Below are positions 1 through 13,189 of a stretch of 64,000 nt of DNA, one piece after another. Every line of letters starts with the position of its first letter. Positions within the stretch are counted from its first letter, which is position 1. Under the pieces are notes generated by a model that searched no databases, had not been told where the DNA came from, and worked only from the letters and a program-made list of their open reading frames with translations. Position numbers and translations under genes: made by a program. This DNA is from Neocallimastix lanati (nom. inval.) (lineage: Eukaryota; Neocallimastigomycota; Neocallimastigomycetes; Neocallimastigales; Neocallimastigaceae): NCBI GenBank assembly GCA_016946835.1, contig JACVTC010000051.1, positions 583,501-647,500 on the forward strand, in the 5' to 3' direction.

Positions 1-504
1 TGTAGTACGCAGTATAGCTTGACCCATAGTGTACCAAAATTATGAACTACTCATGTAATTTATAATATAGCTATTTTTGTAATTAATTAAAAAAGAGACT
101 TAATTAAAGTAATTTCAAATTGATCAAAATACGTTTCCAAAAAAAAAAAAAAACTAAAAGGTTGATTATTATAATAATTAGTGTTTTAAAAATTTTAGTT
201 AGACTTTATATTATCAGTATTATAAATAGATATATTATTTTTAGTATTAAATATTTTTATTAAAAACATCATTATTAATAATGGAATTATTTAAATTATT
301 ATTATTTTATTCATTTATTTTTTGTGTTTTTTCATTATTATCATTTTTTGTTCATAATTATTATCAAATAAGGTTTTGTTACAAATTTTTAGTTATTAAA
401 GTCAAAAAAAAGAATTTATAATTTTTTTTGTTATACTATAATTGTATATTAGTATTATCAAAATTTTGTTCAAAATTTTGAAATTTTTTATTAATAAAAT
501 TTAT
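1..504. other. AT-rich non-coding stretch
   Basis: No gene is visible. This lies beyond the 3' end of the minus-strand copia relic, where reverse transcriptase and RNase H would be expected; I see neither, so the element is truncated here or its 3' part has been lost. Confidence 0.5.
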
Positions 505-1141
505 TTACAATTTTCGAATTAATATCTTCAAGCAAATTTGAAATGAGGGGATCTCAGAAATATTATTATTTTTAATGTCTTCTGACTTTTTATTGCCCAT
601 AAAATTAATATTATTGTTTTCCATAGAAGGAGAACTTTCAAAATCTATACTTGAATTTATATTATTTATATTTAAATTATTATTATTTTTGTTATTAAAG
701 TCTTGTTGTGAATTATTAAAATTTTCGTCAAAAATTATATTATTATTGTCTAAGCTAGTATTATTTTCGGAAACCTGAGTAGTATCATTTTTAGAGGCGG
801 GAAGGTTCATAATTGTTTATTAATTTTTTAGAAAAATAAAAATCAAAAGAAAGAAAATTTTGATCTCTATATTCATTACTATTATTATTTGAAAAATGAA
901 AACCAGTAGGAGTATCTTCTAAATAATGAATTTCTCCACAATAATAGATAGAATAATAATCATAGTCCATATTAATATATAACTATTATAATCATAGTCC
1001 ATATTAATATATAACTATTCATCTTTTTCACTGAATCCTAAAAATATACCTTTTTTTAGATTTAGGAACAAATTTTGTTTTTCTTGTATTATTATCTATA
1101 CAAATGGCGGTATAGCCAAAAACTCCAATATAGTGTATTTT

Positions 1142-1177
<36 letters not shown>

Positions 1178-3532
1178 CTTTTTCATAAAAAAACTTCATC
1201 AGATATTTTATTATGAATTCAGGAATGTGGAACTTATATAAATATAATTGTATATAAAATTACAAAATCCTAAAAGCTTTCATTGAGTTCACTCCAATAA
1301 ACCATAGTTTTGACACAAGATATAAAAGTTAAGTTGAATATTTCAAATAAGTCCATTATTTTCTGGATTATACAGAGGAGAATAAACGATTTCAATATCA
1401 TTTTCTTTACAGAATTCATTTATCTTCTTATTTTTATATTCCTCGGTATTGTCTGATTTAAATGCTTTAATTTTATTATTATAACATTTATTATTAAGCA
1501 TTTTTAATGTATTAATTATAAATCTATAGTTATTATGCATATGCTGCATTAAATTGCATATCACACATATATATTTAAATTAATAATAATAATAATAAAT
1601 ATTATAATAAAAATAATAAGATCTATGGCTTCTGATTTACTTTTCATAATAAATACCCATGAGTATCCATCAATAATTGTAAAGAAAACTATTTTTCCCA
1701 ATAATAAATATTAATTGGTCCAACTATATCTGAATGTATTATTTTGAGTTTCTTTTTGGCTCTTGGTGGCGTTTTATTGTATAGATACATTTCATTTTGA
1801 CGAATTTACAATCATCACACAAATTGTCATTTAACTTTGTGAATATTTATATGATTCTTAAAGTCTTCCTGGTAGAAATGACCAAACCATCGATGCCAAA
1901 TGAGTTCATAACCATTCTGAAAATTTTGAATAGCTATTACATCATTTTTATTATTTCTTTCATCATTTTCATCATAATGGTCAATCGTAATTTTGAACTC
2001 ATTATTTTTATTGGAATGACATATAATAAAATTATTATAATTATTATAAAAGATTCTTAGAATAATAATTTCAATATCATCCATTTCTGTTAATGTTTTA
2101 ACGTCATACTTTGCCCATTCAATTCCACTAGTAATATTTTTGGCAGCATCCTTGGAGAAAAGAACTCATTTGAATTTAAAATGACGATTATTTATGGTAA
2201 ATTCAAATTTACCATATCCTTCAAAATAATAATATATGTTATTTAGGTATTTTATTACATATTTTTCTTTTTAAAAATTATTTAATAAAATTTATGTTAT
2301 TAGTTATTTGTTCTCCAGCACCAGAATCATACAACCATTCAGATTTCAGATTTTTCAACTTTTTCAGAATTGATTTTAAAATTTTCTTTAACCAGGTTTA
2401 AACTATTTTCCACTCGAGTACTGTTTTTATTTTCATTTTTATCATAACTTTCAGAATAATTGATAAAATTAATAGAGTAATCAGATTCTTCATATTCTTC
2501 AGATTCATCGTCACTTTCTTTTTTCTTTTGGATCGCAGTTTTTGTAAAATATTTGTTTCATATCATTATAAGATACATTTTCATTGCATTCATCATTTAA
2601 ATTAATATATTTGTCTTTTTTTTTTTCTTTTTAATAATATTTTTCTTTACACTTATATTTATAATTTTCTATGTCCTTTTTATAATATTTATTATATATT
2701 CCTTTTGGTTTTCGTGGATTATATCTATATTCTCTGGTAAAATATCCATTTCTTTCACTAATTTCACTATATTTGTTATTGAATCTATTATTGTTATTTG
2801 GATCTTTATTAAAATTTCCTTTTTTAGATAAAAGTTTATTGTTTCTATTATTATTATTGTTATTATTAAAATTATTATTGTTTCTGTGACTATTTTTTCA
2901 TGCATAATCAATATCCATTTGATCATCAGTATATTCATTAAAGTTAGAAAAGTCATTCACTTTAGCCCGCATTTTGAGATTTTCATTAATTTTATTTTTT
3001 AGGTTTTCTACTTTGATATTACTTATCAAAGCTAGTTTCTTCCTAAAACTATTTAGGAACGCGTTTAGGAAATATTTAACTTTTTCTGTATCTCCTGAAC
3101 CAATCTTTAAATCAATCCATATTTTTAAATATTCTATAGATTTTTTTTAATAGCGACAGGAATCTCATCTTCCTTTTTAGCTTTTATCATTTTTAATTTA
3201 TTTATCCACTGAGTCATATTATTAACATCATGTCCATATTCTTCTTTTAAATAGGTTATTATTTAAGATAGTATTTTAAACAAATAATATCATTAAGAAT
3301 TTTTTGTGGATATTGTATTTTTAATGATATATCTTTCTTTACTATTTTTTATTTTGACTTCTTTAATTTTTTCTTTTGTTTCTTCATTATTTTGATCAAG
3401 TTTATTTAATTCAACAAAAATGACATTTTTAGGTATTCACTTACGCCTTCTTAATTAATTTTATTATCTTACCATATTTAATAATTTGTACCATCTAATA
3501 TGACTTCCCTTTCAAAGGAAATATTATCATTC
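505..3532 (-). pseudogene. Broken Ty1/copia gag-protease-integrase
   Basis: The minus strand reads through the copia order with many stops and frameshifts. Gag starts at about 3532 with a typical opening (LDGTNY, then a stop, then IW). An Asn-rich stretch lies at 2880-2700. The aspartic protease motif WLYDSGAGEQITN lies at about 2337-2299. The pre-integrase motif WHRWFGHFYQEDF lies at about 1900. Integrase core KAFKSDNTEEYKNKK and SPLYNPENNG lies at 1470-1345, and the integrase C-terminal region (GVFGYTA, FLGFSEKDE, IHYLEDTPTGFHFS) at 1130-900. An Asn-rich linker follows to 505. No reverse transcriptase is found. In intact copia elements this polyprotein makes the particle, processes itself and integrates cDNA. 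The copy is non-functional. Family assignment rests on motif order and is firm; exact ends are approximate. Confidence 0.85.
956..1019. repeat. 32-bp tandem duplication in copia integrase
   Basis: Two identical 32-bp units (956-987 and 988-1019) lie inside the integrase C-terminal region of the copia relic. The unit length is not a multiple of three, so the duplication shifts the frame and is one of the lesions of this copy. Confidence 0.8.
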
Positions 3533-3600
3533 ATTTATTAAATTCCATTTCCGGTTTTCTTTATAAGAGGTTTTTATGGAATATGATGGTTAGGGTTACA

Positions 3601-4065
3601 TGTAAGTATTTCCCCCTTTTATATATATTATTCTTAATATTTTAAGTAATATTGACAAGATACTGTCCTAATTGTGGGTCTGAGAGGGTTGCTTGAGTAT
3701 TGTCATTTAATATATTTACGAAGGAATTTCTAGCATATGGGTGCATATGTATATGGATAAATTCGACAAAAGCAATCTTTTAGACTAATACACAATTACC
3801 AAGTGAGTTAGAACGTATCTCATTGAGATAAGCTGTATTAGCCCCGCTTTAAAGGGAAGTTAGGAACTGAAGAGACACTCAGAGAAAAAAAGGTATTTGG
3901 AAATTATCAGCAATAGCATACATATCAGAGTGCCAATTCTGAACAATCAGTTAGGCTATCCAGCAGGAACAATATCCGCCTATGCGAAAAGCATACGGAA
4001 GTGTTGTGATTAACTCAATATTTCCATGCCTTAAAGAGAGTGGCTAAAAATAAGGGTGGTACACA
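3601..4065 (-). mobile_element. 5' LTR of the copia relic
   Basis: On the minus strand this segment begins TGTGTACCACCC and ends ACTTACA, giving the TG..CA ends of an LTR, directly upstream of the gag start. A TATA-like run followed by a G-tract (about 3612-3630) sits near its 3' end, as expected for an LTR promoter. It is much less AT-rich than its surroundings. A small hairpin (TATGC-GAAAA-GCATA) at about 3981-3996 is partly shared with the second LTR copy. The 3' boundary and the primer-binding site are inferred; no clean tRNA-primer match was seen. Confidence 0.65.
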
Positions 4066-4069
4066 ATGG

Positions 4070-4100
<31 letters not shown>

Positions 4101-4577
4101 TTTATTAAATTTTAATGTCATAAAAATTTTCTACTTTATCATGATTTAATTTATATTTATTTTATTAATATTTATTTTTTTGGAAACGTATTATATTGAT
4201 ATATTGATTATTTTATATATAAATATAATAAGAGTACAAATAAGACTCTTAATTTATTAAAGGTAATTTATTTAATTATTATTTAATTAAACATTTATTT
4301 ATCATTTAGTAAATATTTTATGAAAGACCTCTTCATTTTGTTTATAAAGTATTATTTTATTTTAATTATATAATTATTTTATGTGAATGTTAATAAATTT
4401 TAGAGATATGTACATGTACATGAAAGTATATAATTTTTACATAGAAATATGTAAATTATCACAAATAATTTTAATTTACATGATTTAAATTTATTTTTTT
4501 ACATAAATATTCATGATTTATTTTTTTATAATATTTGGTTTTAATCTTTATTTTTTTTTTTTTTTTTTAATTTCCGG

Positions 4578-4775
4578 TGTGTACCACCCTTATTTTCAGT
4601 CCCCCCTCAAGGGAATGGAAATATTGAGACAGCCACAACACCTCTTTATGCTTTTCGCGTAGGCTAATATTGTCTTATCCCATGCTGGATGGTTTTATTG
4701 AGTGTCCGGCATTGACACTCTGAAATCCATATTGCTGCTGAGAATTTTCTAGTACACTTTTTCAAAGAGTGCTAT
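4578..4775 (+). mobile_element. Truncated LTR copy, inverted
   Basis: It begins TGTGTACCACCC like the LTR at 3601-4065 but on the opposite strand, and stays recognisably similar for about 200 bp, up to a shared run near a CTTTTT..GAGTG motif. The similarity is diverged and gapped, so the two are old relatives rather than a recent duplicate. The two LTR starts face each other across about 510 bp of AT-rich DNA bounded by an A-run and a T-run. Confidence 0.65.
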
Positions 4776-5287
4776 TTTTAATCTAGATTATTTAATATAT
4801 TCATTAATATTAATTTATACTTTAATAATAATAATTAATTTATTAATAACAATTAGGCCAAAAAATAAATATATTATTTAAATAAAAATTATTAAATTTT
4901 GAAATATATTATAAATAAATAAATAAATAAATAAATAAAAATAGTTAGTTATAATATGAATATTTATTAATTATATATTTATTTTCAATAATAATCTTAT
5001 TAAAGATTTCTGGAAAGTGAAATTTATGTCTGTACTATTATATATATATAATAGTACAGTGAAAAAAATCCTTCATTATTTCATAATTTAAAAGTTCAAA
5101 TTATAACCTAAAAAAAAAAAAAGTTTTACGATCATTCAAATAATATATTGTTTATTGTAATTATTACTATCAATAATTATTATTTAAATAAGAATATGAA
5201 AAGGTTTTTTAATAAAAAAAATTTTTATATTAAAAGAGTTAATACCATTAATTTATTGAAAAAAAATATAAATATATTAAAGCTAAA

Positions 5288-5322
<35 letters not shown>

Positions 5323-5860
5323 TTTAATTATAATACTAATGGAACAATGAAATACTTTAATAAATGTTCTATAATAATTATTTAATTAATTTTTGTTACC
5401 GCAAATATATTGTCAACAATTTTTTTTTTTTTAAATTCTTTTTTTTTTATCTAAAAACAATAATTACATAAACTTAAATTTATATTAAAAATAAATAAAT
5501 ATTCAAAAAATTATTATTTATTATTTAATAAATTTTAATAATATATTTAATAAATCTTTAAAATTAAAAAACACAGTTATACAATTTTACATAAATGCTA
5601 TAAATGAATTATATATATATATATTTTTTTTTTAACTTATTAATAATATATATTAAAAAATTCTTTAATATATTTACAGTACCTATATTTTGTAAAGATA
5701 ATCAATATTTATTATGAACAAATATTATTTAAATTATTATCATCAATATTTAATTTATTTATCAAAATGAAATATATACATATAGTTTTTATTAATTATA
5801 TATATATATTATTGTTATTAAAGGTTAAACATTAACACTGGAGTAATTGAAAATTTAGTA
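4776..5860. other. AT-rich non-coding stretch
   Basis: Only homopolymers, short AAAT repeats (about 4912-4938) and TA runs are seen. No gene or RNA is recognisable. Confidence 0.5.
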
Positions 5861-5904
5861 AATAGGCTTAAAATTAAAGTTTCATATGAATTTACAAATT
5901 TATT

Positions 5905-6805
5905 TAATATTGAGAGAATAAATGGTTAAATTATATATTATATAATACTAAGATATATTATATTAAATATTATATATATATATATAAGAAAAATATAAAG
6001 TATGGAACTTCAAGAAAACTTGATGTATATGATGATAAAGGAACTATAGCCCAATAAAAAACCTGTAGTCATTCATATTTACGGTAGTGTTTGGGCTAAA
6101 GGTATAATATAATTATCATTAATAATTTAAAGATATTTTATATTATATAATAATATTATATACTTAATAATATATTTTCTTAAATTATTTATATTTCATT
6201 AATAATAGTAACAATAATAATAATTTCAGGTAGCATAAAAGAATATTCTAATTTTGGAAAACTTCTTCAAGATAATGGTCATGTTGCTGTATTACTAAAT
6301 TACGTATTATTCCCATATGGTAAAATAGAAGATATAGTTAAAGAAGTTCACTTTTCTATCTAATGAACTTATAATAATATAGCTAAATATGATTGTGATC
6401 TATCGAATATTACAATTTCTGGTAATCATTTTCAGCTGGTACTCATTTAATTACTTTAACTATTCTTAAAATAAATCTTGGATTTAAAAATAAGGGAGAA
6501 TATTTACAACCAATATTTTTTATTAAAATAAAAAAATAGTTTTTTTAATTGGTGTTGATAATTTCAATGATTTTTCTCTTATTAAACAATTGCTAAATTT
6601 TGAAGTTGAAAATGGTATTGTTGAAGAAGCAGTATCCTTATTAATGAATTTAGGAAATATTTCCCCAACTGATTTATTGAAAAATTACCATGATCAATTC
6701 ATTAAAAGTCTTTCCACAAAAATTATATGTTTCAATATTTCAAATGACATTATCTCTGGTGAAATTAAAAGAGCAATAATTGATACCTTTTTCTTAATAA
6801 TATAA
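5905..6805 (+). pseudogene. Dead secreted alpha/beta-hydrolase (esterase-like)
   Basis: This is a decayed copy of the same family as the intact genes at 9713-10672 and 47337-48434. Readable pieces in order are NIER, RKLDVYDD, a frameshift, KPVVIHIYGSVWAKG (oxyanion-loop region), an intron-like gap at about 6103-6229 (GT..TTTCAG), then NFGKLLQDNGHVAVLLNYVL, a block with in-frame TAA and TGA where the homologues have coding residues, the nucleophile region interrupted by a frameshift just before SAGTH, and NISPTDLLK near 6655. SPTDLLK is shared with the 47-kb paralogue but not the 9.7-kb one, suggesting closer kinship to the former. Multiple stops and frameshifts make it non-functional. The retained intron argues for DNA-level duplication rather than retroposition. 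Confidence 0.8.
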
Positions 6806-6825
6806 ACCATAATACTTTAATTCAT

Positions 6826-9712
6826 GGTGTAAAAATGATATATTAGAATATATGATGATATATTTCTTAAATTAATTCAAATAGAATAGAATATTAATTA
6901 TATAAATTTAATATTTTTTTTTTAAAAAAAAAAAAGTATTCTTTTAATTAAATTTATTTATTGTAATGTAATAAGAAATTCAAATGAAATTTGATTTCTA
7001 TTTTTTTTTTTCATTTATTATATATTATTGATTAATTATTAATTATTATTTATTATATATTGCATTATACAATATATATTTAAAAAAATGAAAAGTGGTT
7101 CATTTCGCAATGTGGCGTTTAAGATGAAATTTAAACCATAATTTTTAATACAATATAAACAAATAAAAGGTAGTAATTGAAAGATATAAATAAATTAATT
7201 ATTTTAAATATTAGTCATCAAAGAACAAAACATAATTATAAGCAATTTTAATTACATTTAATGAGTAGTCAATATTATTAAAATAAATAATTTATAAATA
7301 ATAAATAATAAATAATAAATAATAAATAATAAAATAATAAAATAATAAAATAATAAAATAATAAAATAATAAATAATAAATAATAAAATAATAAAATAAT
7401 AAAATAATAAAATAATAAAATAATAAAATAATAAAATAATAAAATAATAAAATAATAAAATAATAAAATAATAAAATAATAAAATAATAAAATAATAAAA
7501 TAATAAAATAATAAAATAATAAAATAATAAAATAATAAAATAATAAAATAATAAAATAATAAAATAATAAAATAATAAAATAATAAATAATAATAATAAA
7601 TAATAAAATAATAAAATAATAAAATAATAAAATAATAAAATAATAAATAATAAATATAAATAATAAAATAATAAAATAATAAAATAATAAATATAAATAT
7701 AAAATAATAAAATAATAAAATAATTTAATAAATATTATTTTATATAAAAATAATAACTAAATATTATATAATTAATATTATATTTTTGTTAATCTAATTC
7801 GGCATTTTTTATTTATTTACTCATTAATAGTTTATTTACTTGTAAATATCATTTTTAAAACTCCACTTATTGTAATACTCCAATCGTGAAATTCAAAACT
7901 TCAAAATAAAAAAATATTTATTATTTATATATTATAATATTATATAATTAATACCCTTTAATTTTAATAACAGTAAAATAAGAAATTCACACTTATTAAA
8001 AATGTATATAATCACTTAATAATAAATAAGGATTTTTATAATATTTATTAATTATTTAATATAAAAAAAAAAATAAATTAATAAATTAATATGAAAAATA
8101 AAATAATGAAGTATTAATATTAAAAATAAAATAAATTCATTATAAATATTAAAATATAAAATGGAAATCAAGTATAAAAATTAACATAAATTTATTATAT
8201 CACGTTTTTTCATAATATTATTTTCTAACCTTAATTAATATACAAAAATAGTTATATAATTTACAATATGATTTTTAATATAAATATAATATATATATTT
8301 TTTTTAAAAAAAAAAATTTTTTTTCTTTTTTATTAAATTATCAATATTGATAAATATTATACTAAAAAAAAAAAAATCCACTTAGTATATTTAATCTATT
8401 TAAAAAGAAAAAAAGTAAATAATTAAAATATAAAAAATATAAAAAAAAATTAAACCTAAGATATATTAATAATATATTTATATAAATATTAACAATTGAA
8501 CATGATCTACAGTTCATTGTTTTATGTATTACCTATTTTGTATACAGGGGATTTTACTTCATTCGTAAAAATATAGATAAATTTTATTCATATTTTTTTT
8601 TTTTTTTTTGCAAATTATTTGTAATATATGTATATATATAAATATATATATATATATAAATATATATATAATTATTTCTGTATTACTTATTTTGAATAAA
8701 GAGGCTTTATCTTTAATCTTATATATTTCTTTTTTCGTTAAATTAATTATTAAAAAAAAAATTATAATAAAATGAAATAAAACTAAAAGTAGAATTAGAA
8801 TTAAAATTAATAAATTAAATAGAAAGTTCAAGTAAATAATATTTTAAATAATAATTATTTTATAAGTTTAAATACTGAATATTCAAATATATTTATATAC
8901 ATTTGAAAAATAAAAGACTTTTATTTATATTTCTGTATATATATATATATATATTTATAAGTTGTTTGAAATCTAAAAACAATTTACTATTGTTTTTTTA
9001 AGTCTATAATTAAAAAGGGAAAAGATAGTTTTTTTTTTTCCATACTGACTGTTATACATCATTTTAAATATCTATTATATATTAAAACCTAATTAAAATA
9101 AGAACTTATATCCATATTTCTTAAAATTTAATGATAGATATTTATAAGTTTTATCTTTAATTATATATAAATTTAGAGTTTTGGTTTTAATATTTATTTA
9201 ATTAAAAAAATTTTTTGTACCTCCATCTAATTATGAATTTACCGTTTTCTTTTTCTTTTTTCCATTTTTAGCTTATTTATAAAAAACTTTATTATTTACA
9301 CATTTAAAAATATTTAAAAATATTATTTGGGTATTATATAAAAAAAAAAATCTTCATGACACATGGAAATTGTATACAAAGGAATAATATTTATACGAAA
9401 AAAAAATTATATATATATATTTTTTTATTAAATATAGCTATTAAAATGATGCACAAAAAAAAAATAATTATTATTATATTAATTTTAATATATTTAATAA
9501 AAATAAAAAATAAAAAAATAAAAAATAAAAAATAAAAAAAAAAAATTATATAAATATTTTATTTTATTGTTAATATAATATAATTTTTTAAAAAAAAAAA
9601 ATTTATATAAAAAGAATTAAAAATTACCTTTTTTTTTAAACTTCATTCAAATTTTATTTTTATAATTATTAATAATAAAACAATTTTTTATTTTAAATAA
9701 AAAAATATCAAA
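6826..9712. other. AT-rich intergenic DNA
   Basis: No gene is recognised between the dead and intact esterase copies. Near 7097-7118 there is a short GC-richer motif, CATTTCGCAATGTGGCG, matching the termini of the inverted-repeat elements at 25.5-27.3 kb. A long AAAATAAT array lies inside (listed separately). The remainder is homopolymer and TA-rich sequence. A 90-residue reading frame at 8559-8831 on the minus strand is built from AT repeats and is not credible. Confidence 0.5.
7292..7725. repeat. AAAATAAT microsatellite
   Basis: An almost pure array of the 8-bp unit AAAATAAT, over 430 bp, bordered and interrupted by AATAAAT variants. No coding capacity. Confidence 0.9.
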
Positions 9713-10672
9713 ATGAAATCTTCATTATTCATTAATTTTGTTATTGTTTTACTTTTCATTTTTGGCTTAAATGCTGAAGAATTTAACAATTCTGATGAAA
9801 ACGATTTAAATAATTATTTAAGTGTTATTAACATCGAAAGAGATATTCAATTCAACGGTGATAGAACATTAGATGTTTACTATAACAAGAATGATGTTAG
9901 CTTTAAAAAGCCAGTTGTAATCCATGTCTATGGTGGTTCTTGGGTTAGTGGTAACAAAATTAGCTTCAATAATTTTGGTTCTGTACTTGAAAATGAAGGT
10001 TATGTTGCCGTTTTACCAAATTATATTTTATACCCACAAGGTACAATTGATGATATGGTTGATGATATTCACAAAGCTATTGAATGGACATACGCTAATA
10101 TTGCAAAGTATGGAGGTAATCCAAATCAAATTTCAATTTCTGCTCATTCTGCTGGTGCTCATATTGTTGCTTTAACTATAATTAAATCTGCTCTTAACAT
10201 ACAAAACAATGGCGTCACTTTATCCTCTTTACCAAAACTTGAAAAAGTTCTTTTAATGAATGGTCCATACATTTTTGATCAAGAATTCATTGTCTATACT
10301 TTACAAGGTACCGGTAGTACTGATAATGCTACTGCTACTTCTGACCCACAACAACAAATTCTTCTTCAAAAATTAATGGGCCAATACTATAATGATGCTA
10401 GTATTTCTCCAATTGAAATTCTTAAAGGTTATCAAGATAATTCCATTACCAATCATTTCAACGTTGATAAATTCACCTTTGTTTATACCTCTTTAGATAA
10501 TGTTATTCCAGAATCTTCTGCTAAAAAATTAATATCTGAAATTAATCGTACTAGTGAAGCTAGATATGAATATGTTTACTTAGAAGGTTTAGAACATGCT
10601 ACTATTATTAGAGGTATGAGAGCTAAATCTTCACAATACGAAAACTTATACATCAGTTTAATTAGAAAGTAA
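9713..10672 (+). CDS. Secreted alpha/beta-hydrolase, esterase-like
   Basis: A single-exon protein of 319 residues. Residues 1-21 form a signal peptide (hydrophobic core FINFVIVLLFIFGLNA). The fold is that of the isoprenylcysteine-methylesterase/acetyl-esterase-like hydrolases. The oxyanion-loop motif HVYGGSW is at 71-77. The nucleophile elbow AHSAGAH puts Ser at 146, with candidate Asp 262 (TSLDN) and His 295 (GLEHAT) completing the triad. The first Gly of the usual GxSxG is Ala here, while the paralogue at 47.3 kb has GYSAG. There is no dockerin, so it should be secreted free rather than bound to the cellulosome. The substrate is unknown; deacetylation or de-esterification of plant-wall polysaccharide is a guess from the organism. 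The start is fixed by the signal peptide and by the paralogue. Confidence 0.9.
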   Translation: MKSSLFINFVIVLLFIFGLNAEEFNNSDENDLNNYLSVINIERDIQFNGDRTLDVYYNKNDVSFKKPVVIHVYGGSWVSGNKISFNNFGSVLENEGYVAVLPNYILYPQGTIDDMVDDIHKAIEWTYANIAKYGGNPNQISISAHSAGAHIVALTIIKSALNIQNNGVTLSSLPKLEKVLLMNGPYIFDQEFIVYTLQGTGSTDNATATSDPQQQILLQKLMGQYYNDASISPIEILKGYQDNSITNHFNVDKFTFVYTSLDNVIPESSAKKLISEINRTSEARYEYVYLEGLEHATIIRGMRAKSSQYENLYISLIRK

Positions 10673-11057
10673 ATTACATATTTTATAGTTTATAAAAAAG
10701 TTTTATAGAAAAAAAAATATATAAAATATATATATATTTTATATTTAATTTATTTATTTATTTAAAAGTATATATGCAATAATATATTATTTAAGTTTTA
10801 TAATTTCATATAATGTATTTATAGAATTTATATTATAGAATTTATATTATAATAAAAAAAACAATATAAAAATAAAACATAAAAAAATTATTTAGTGGCT
10901 TATTGAAATTTCATTTATTTAGTTTTTCTTTTTTTTTTATTTTTTTTATTTTTTAATTTATATTAAATTTTTAAATTTTATTGAAGATAACATTTTGTAA
11001 ATGTATTGTTTTATAATAATAAAAAAAAAATATGTAACATTTTGTAAATGTATTGTT

Positions 11058-11094
<37 letters not shown>

Positions 11095-12480
11095 TATGTA
11101 ACATTTTGTAAATGTATTGTTTTATATTTAAAATATTCGTGTAATTATTGTTTCATCACGAATCAAAATTGGATAGATGAATCATTTTTCTCTTTTTATA
11201 AAAAATAAAAATAAAAATAAAAATAAAAAATAATAAAACTTTATTTATTAAATAACCCAAATAATTTATAAATTAAAAAAAATCAAAAAAAAAAAAAAAA
11301 ATAGTATTTTTAAGTTTTTAAATTTATTTATTATACTTAATTTATAATTTATATTGTGTAACTTTCATCATAATTAATATATCGTTATATATTGCTCTTT
11401 ATCTTTAATAAATTATTATTCATAATTTATATAGTTTAATATAAAATATAAAAATTATTTATATATAAAAACATAAATATATTAACATTGCTTTTAAAGA
11501 AAAATCCAACATAAATTTATAAATTATGACTGATATTAAGATTAAAATGTAAAAAGTAACTACAACATAAAACTATGAAAAAACTTAAAAAGTTAGTATT
11601 TTATTAATTTTAATAAATATTAAATTATAAGCAAAATATTAAGTAATTGAATTTAAAAACTCATTAATAACATTCCAATCAAAAAATAATACTATTCTGG
11701 TTAATTTTTTTTTTTTTTTTTTTTTTTTTATAATGTCAAAATAAAGATAGAAAAATTTGGAGTTTTAACGTTACTAAGTCGATATGTCGAATTATATATC
11801 AATAATTCAACATTAATTAATTAAGAATAGAATATTAATTTACAATCAAAATAAAATAATATTTAAAAAACACATTATATATTTAAAATATATATTATAT
11901 TTAATAATTTTCTTTTGAAAGGTTTATAATAATTATAATAATAGAAATTATAGCAATCCTAATAATTATGAATACAATAATTATCGCACTAATTATAATA
12001 ATTATAACTAATAATTTATTTAATAAGAATATAATAAGAATAAGTATTGAATTATTAATATACAATTATTGTGAAATACACATATACACACAATAACCTT
12101 ACAAAGAACATAAAAAATAAATTTAATAATTCTTCTTTTATAAGTTACACATTTAATAATATATTTTATAAAGATAAGAAAAAGTTTTAATATAAATAAT
12201 AAAAATAATAATAATATAATATTTAAAAAAGATATTTAATATAATATTAACTAAGATATAATGTTCAATTAAATAAAATAATTATTTAAATGAATATTCA
12301 TAAATTAATGTTTGTAAATGATTTATCTCTGAATATCCATGCAATTATAATAATATAATTCTTATCAATAAATAAGAATTTGTAGGCCTATGTTAATTAT
12401 TATTTATAATATAAGAATTAAATATAATTATTCCTTATTAAGAAATAATAAAAATAAAAATTATTTGAAATTTATATAAC
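10673..12480. other. AT-rich intergenic DNA
   Basis: Homopolymers and AT repeats. A short Asn/Tyr-rich reading stretch (about 11920-12010) looks like low-complexity translation of AAT repeats, not a gene. Three copies of a 27-bp motif at 10985-11125 are listed separately. Confidence 0.45.
10985..11125. repeat. Three spaced copies of a 27-bp motif
   Basis: The motif AACATTTTGTAAATGTATTG plus TTTTATA occurs three times, separated by A-runs of different length (about 10 to 30). The core ACATTTTGTAAATGT is itself nearly palindromic. The copies are essentially identical while the A-runs between them differ. Confidence 0.8.
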
Positions 12481-12812
12481 TAAAATCGAAATTGAAATTG
12501 AAATTTTGTTATAATTTCAATGCTCCTCTCTAAAATTGGATTATAAAAGATTTTTGTATAAATAGAAGGATTAAAAAATTTTAATTTTAATTAATTTATT
12601 AATTTTTTTTTTTTTTTTTTTTTGTTTTTGGTTCAAAAAAAATTTTTTGGAGGAAAAAAGTCACTTGGAGTGTTTTAATTTTTGATAGGAAACTCTTGAA
12701 AGTGGCCATTTCATGAAATTTTGAAAATTTTCAAAATATGATAAAAATTAAAATTTTGTTATGAAATTTAATAATGAGAAATATGGGGATAATATTTTTA
12801 TGGTGTTTTGAT

Positions 12813-12850
<38 letters not shown>

Positions 12851-13185
12851 AAATTGAAATATTGAAATTTTAAATTGAACCAACATTTCAATTTCAAATA
12901 TTAGCTTTTTAAATTTTGAAAATAATGAAACTCTACTGACTATTGAATATAAAAAGTGTAAAAAAGTATAAAATATCCTAAAATTAGAATTTTTAAAAAA
13001 AAATTTTTTTTTGAAATTTCGAAATTTAAATTTAAGTGAAAAGAAATATTATAAACTGAACATTAAATATTAATAAATTAATAATTAATAATAATATTAT
13101 TTTTTTTTTAATTATAAGCTAATTATAAACTATTGAAGTAAACTTCCTCCCAATCATAAACTTTTTTTTTTTCTTATAGTTAGTC
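12481..13185. other. AT-rich stretch with inverted GAAATTGAAAT blocks
   Basis: GAAATTGAAATTGAAATTTT near 12487 and its inverse ATTTCAATTTCA near 12886 bracket about 400 bp with poly-T runs. This could be a decayed LTR or foldback element, or chance in AT-rich DNA. No gene is seen. Confidence 0.3.
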
Positions 13186-13189
13186 CTAA

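Noticed and set aside
3585-3600. Telomere-like GGTTAGGGTT
   Set aside because: A single copy next to an LTR, not an array; a similar single copy occurs near 58410.
3981-3996. Hammerhead ribozyme in the copia LTR (GCGAAAAGC hairpin)
   Set aside because: The CUGAUGA core and a matching cleavage site were not found nearby.
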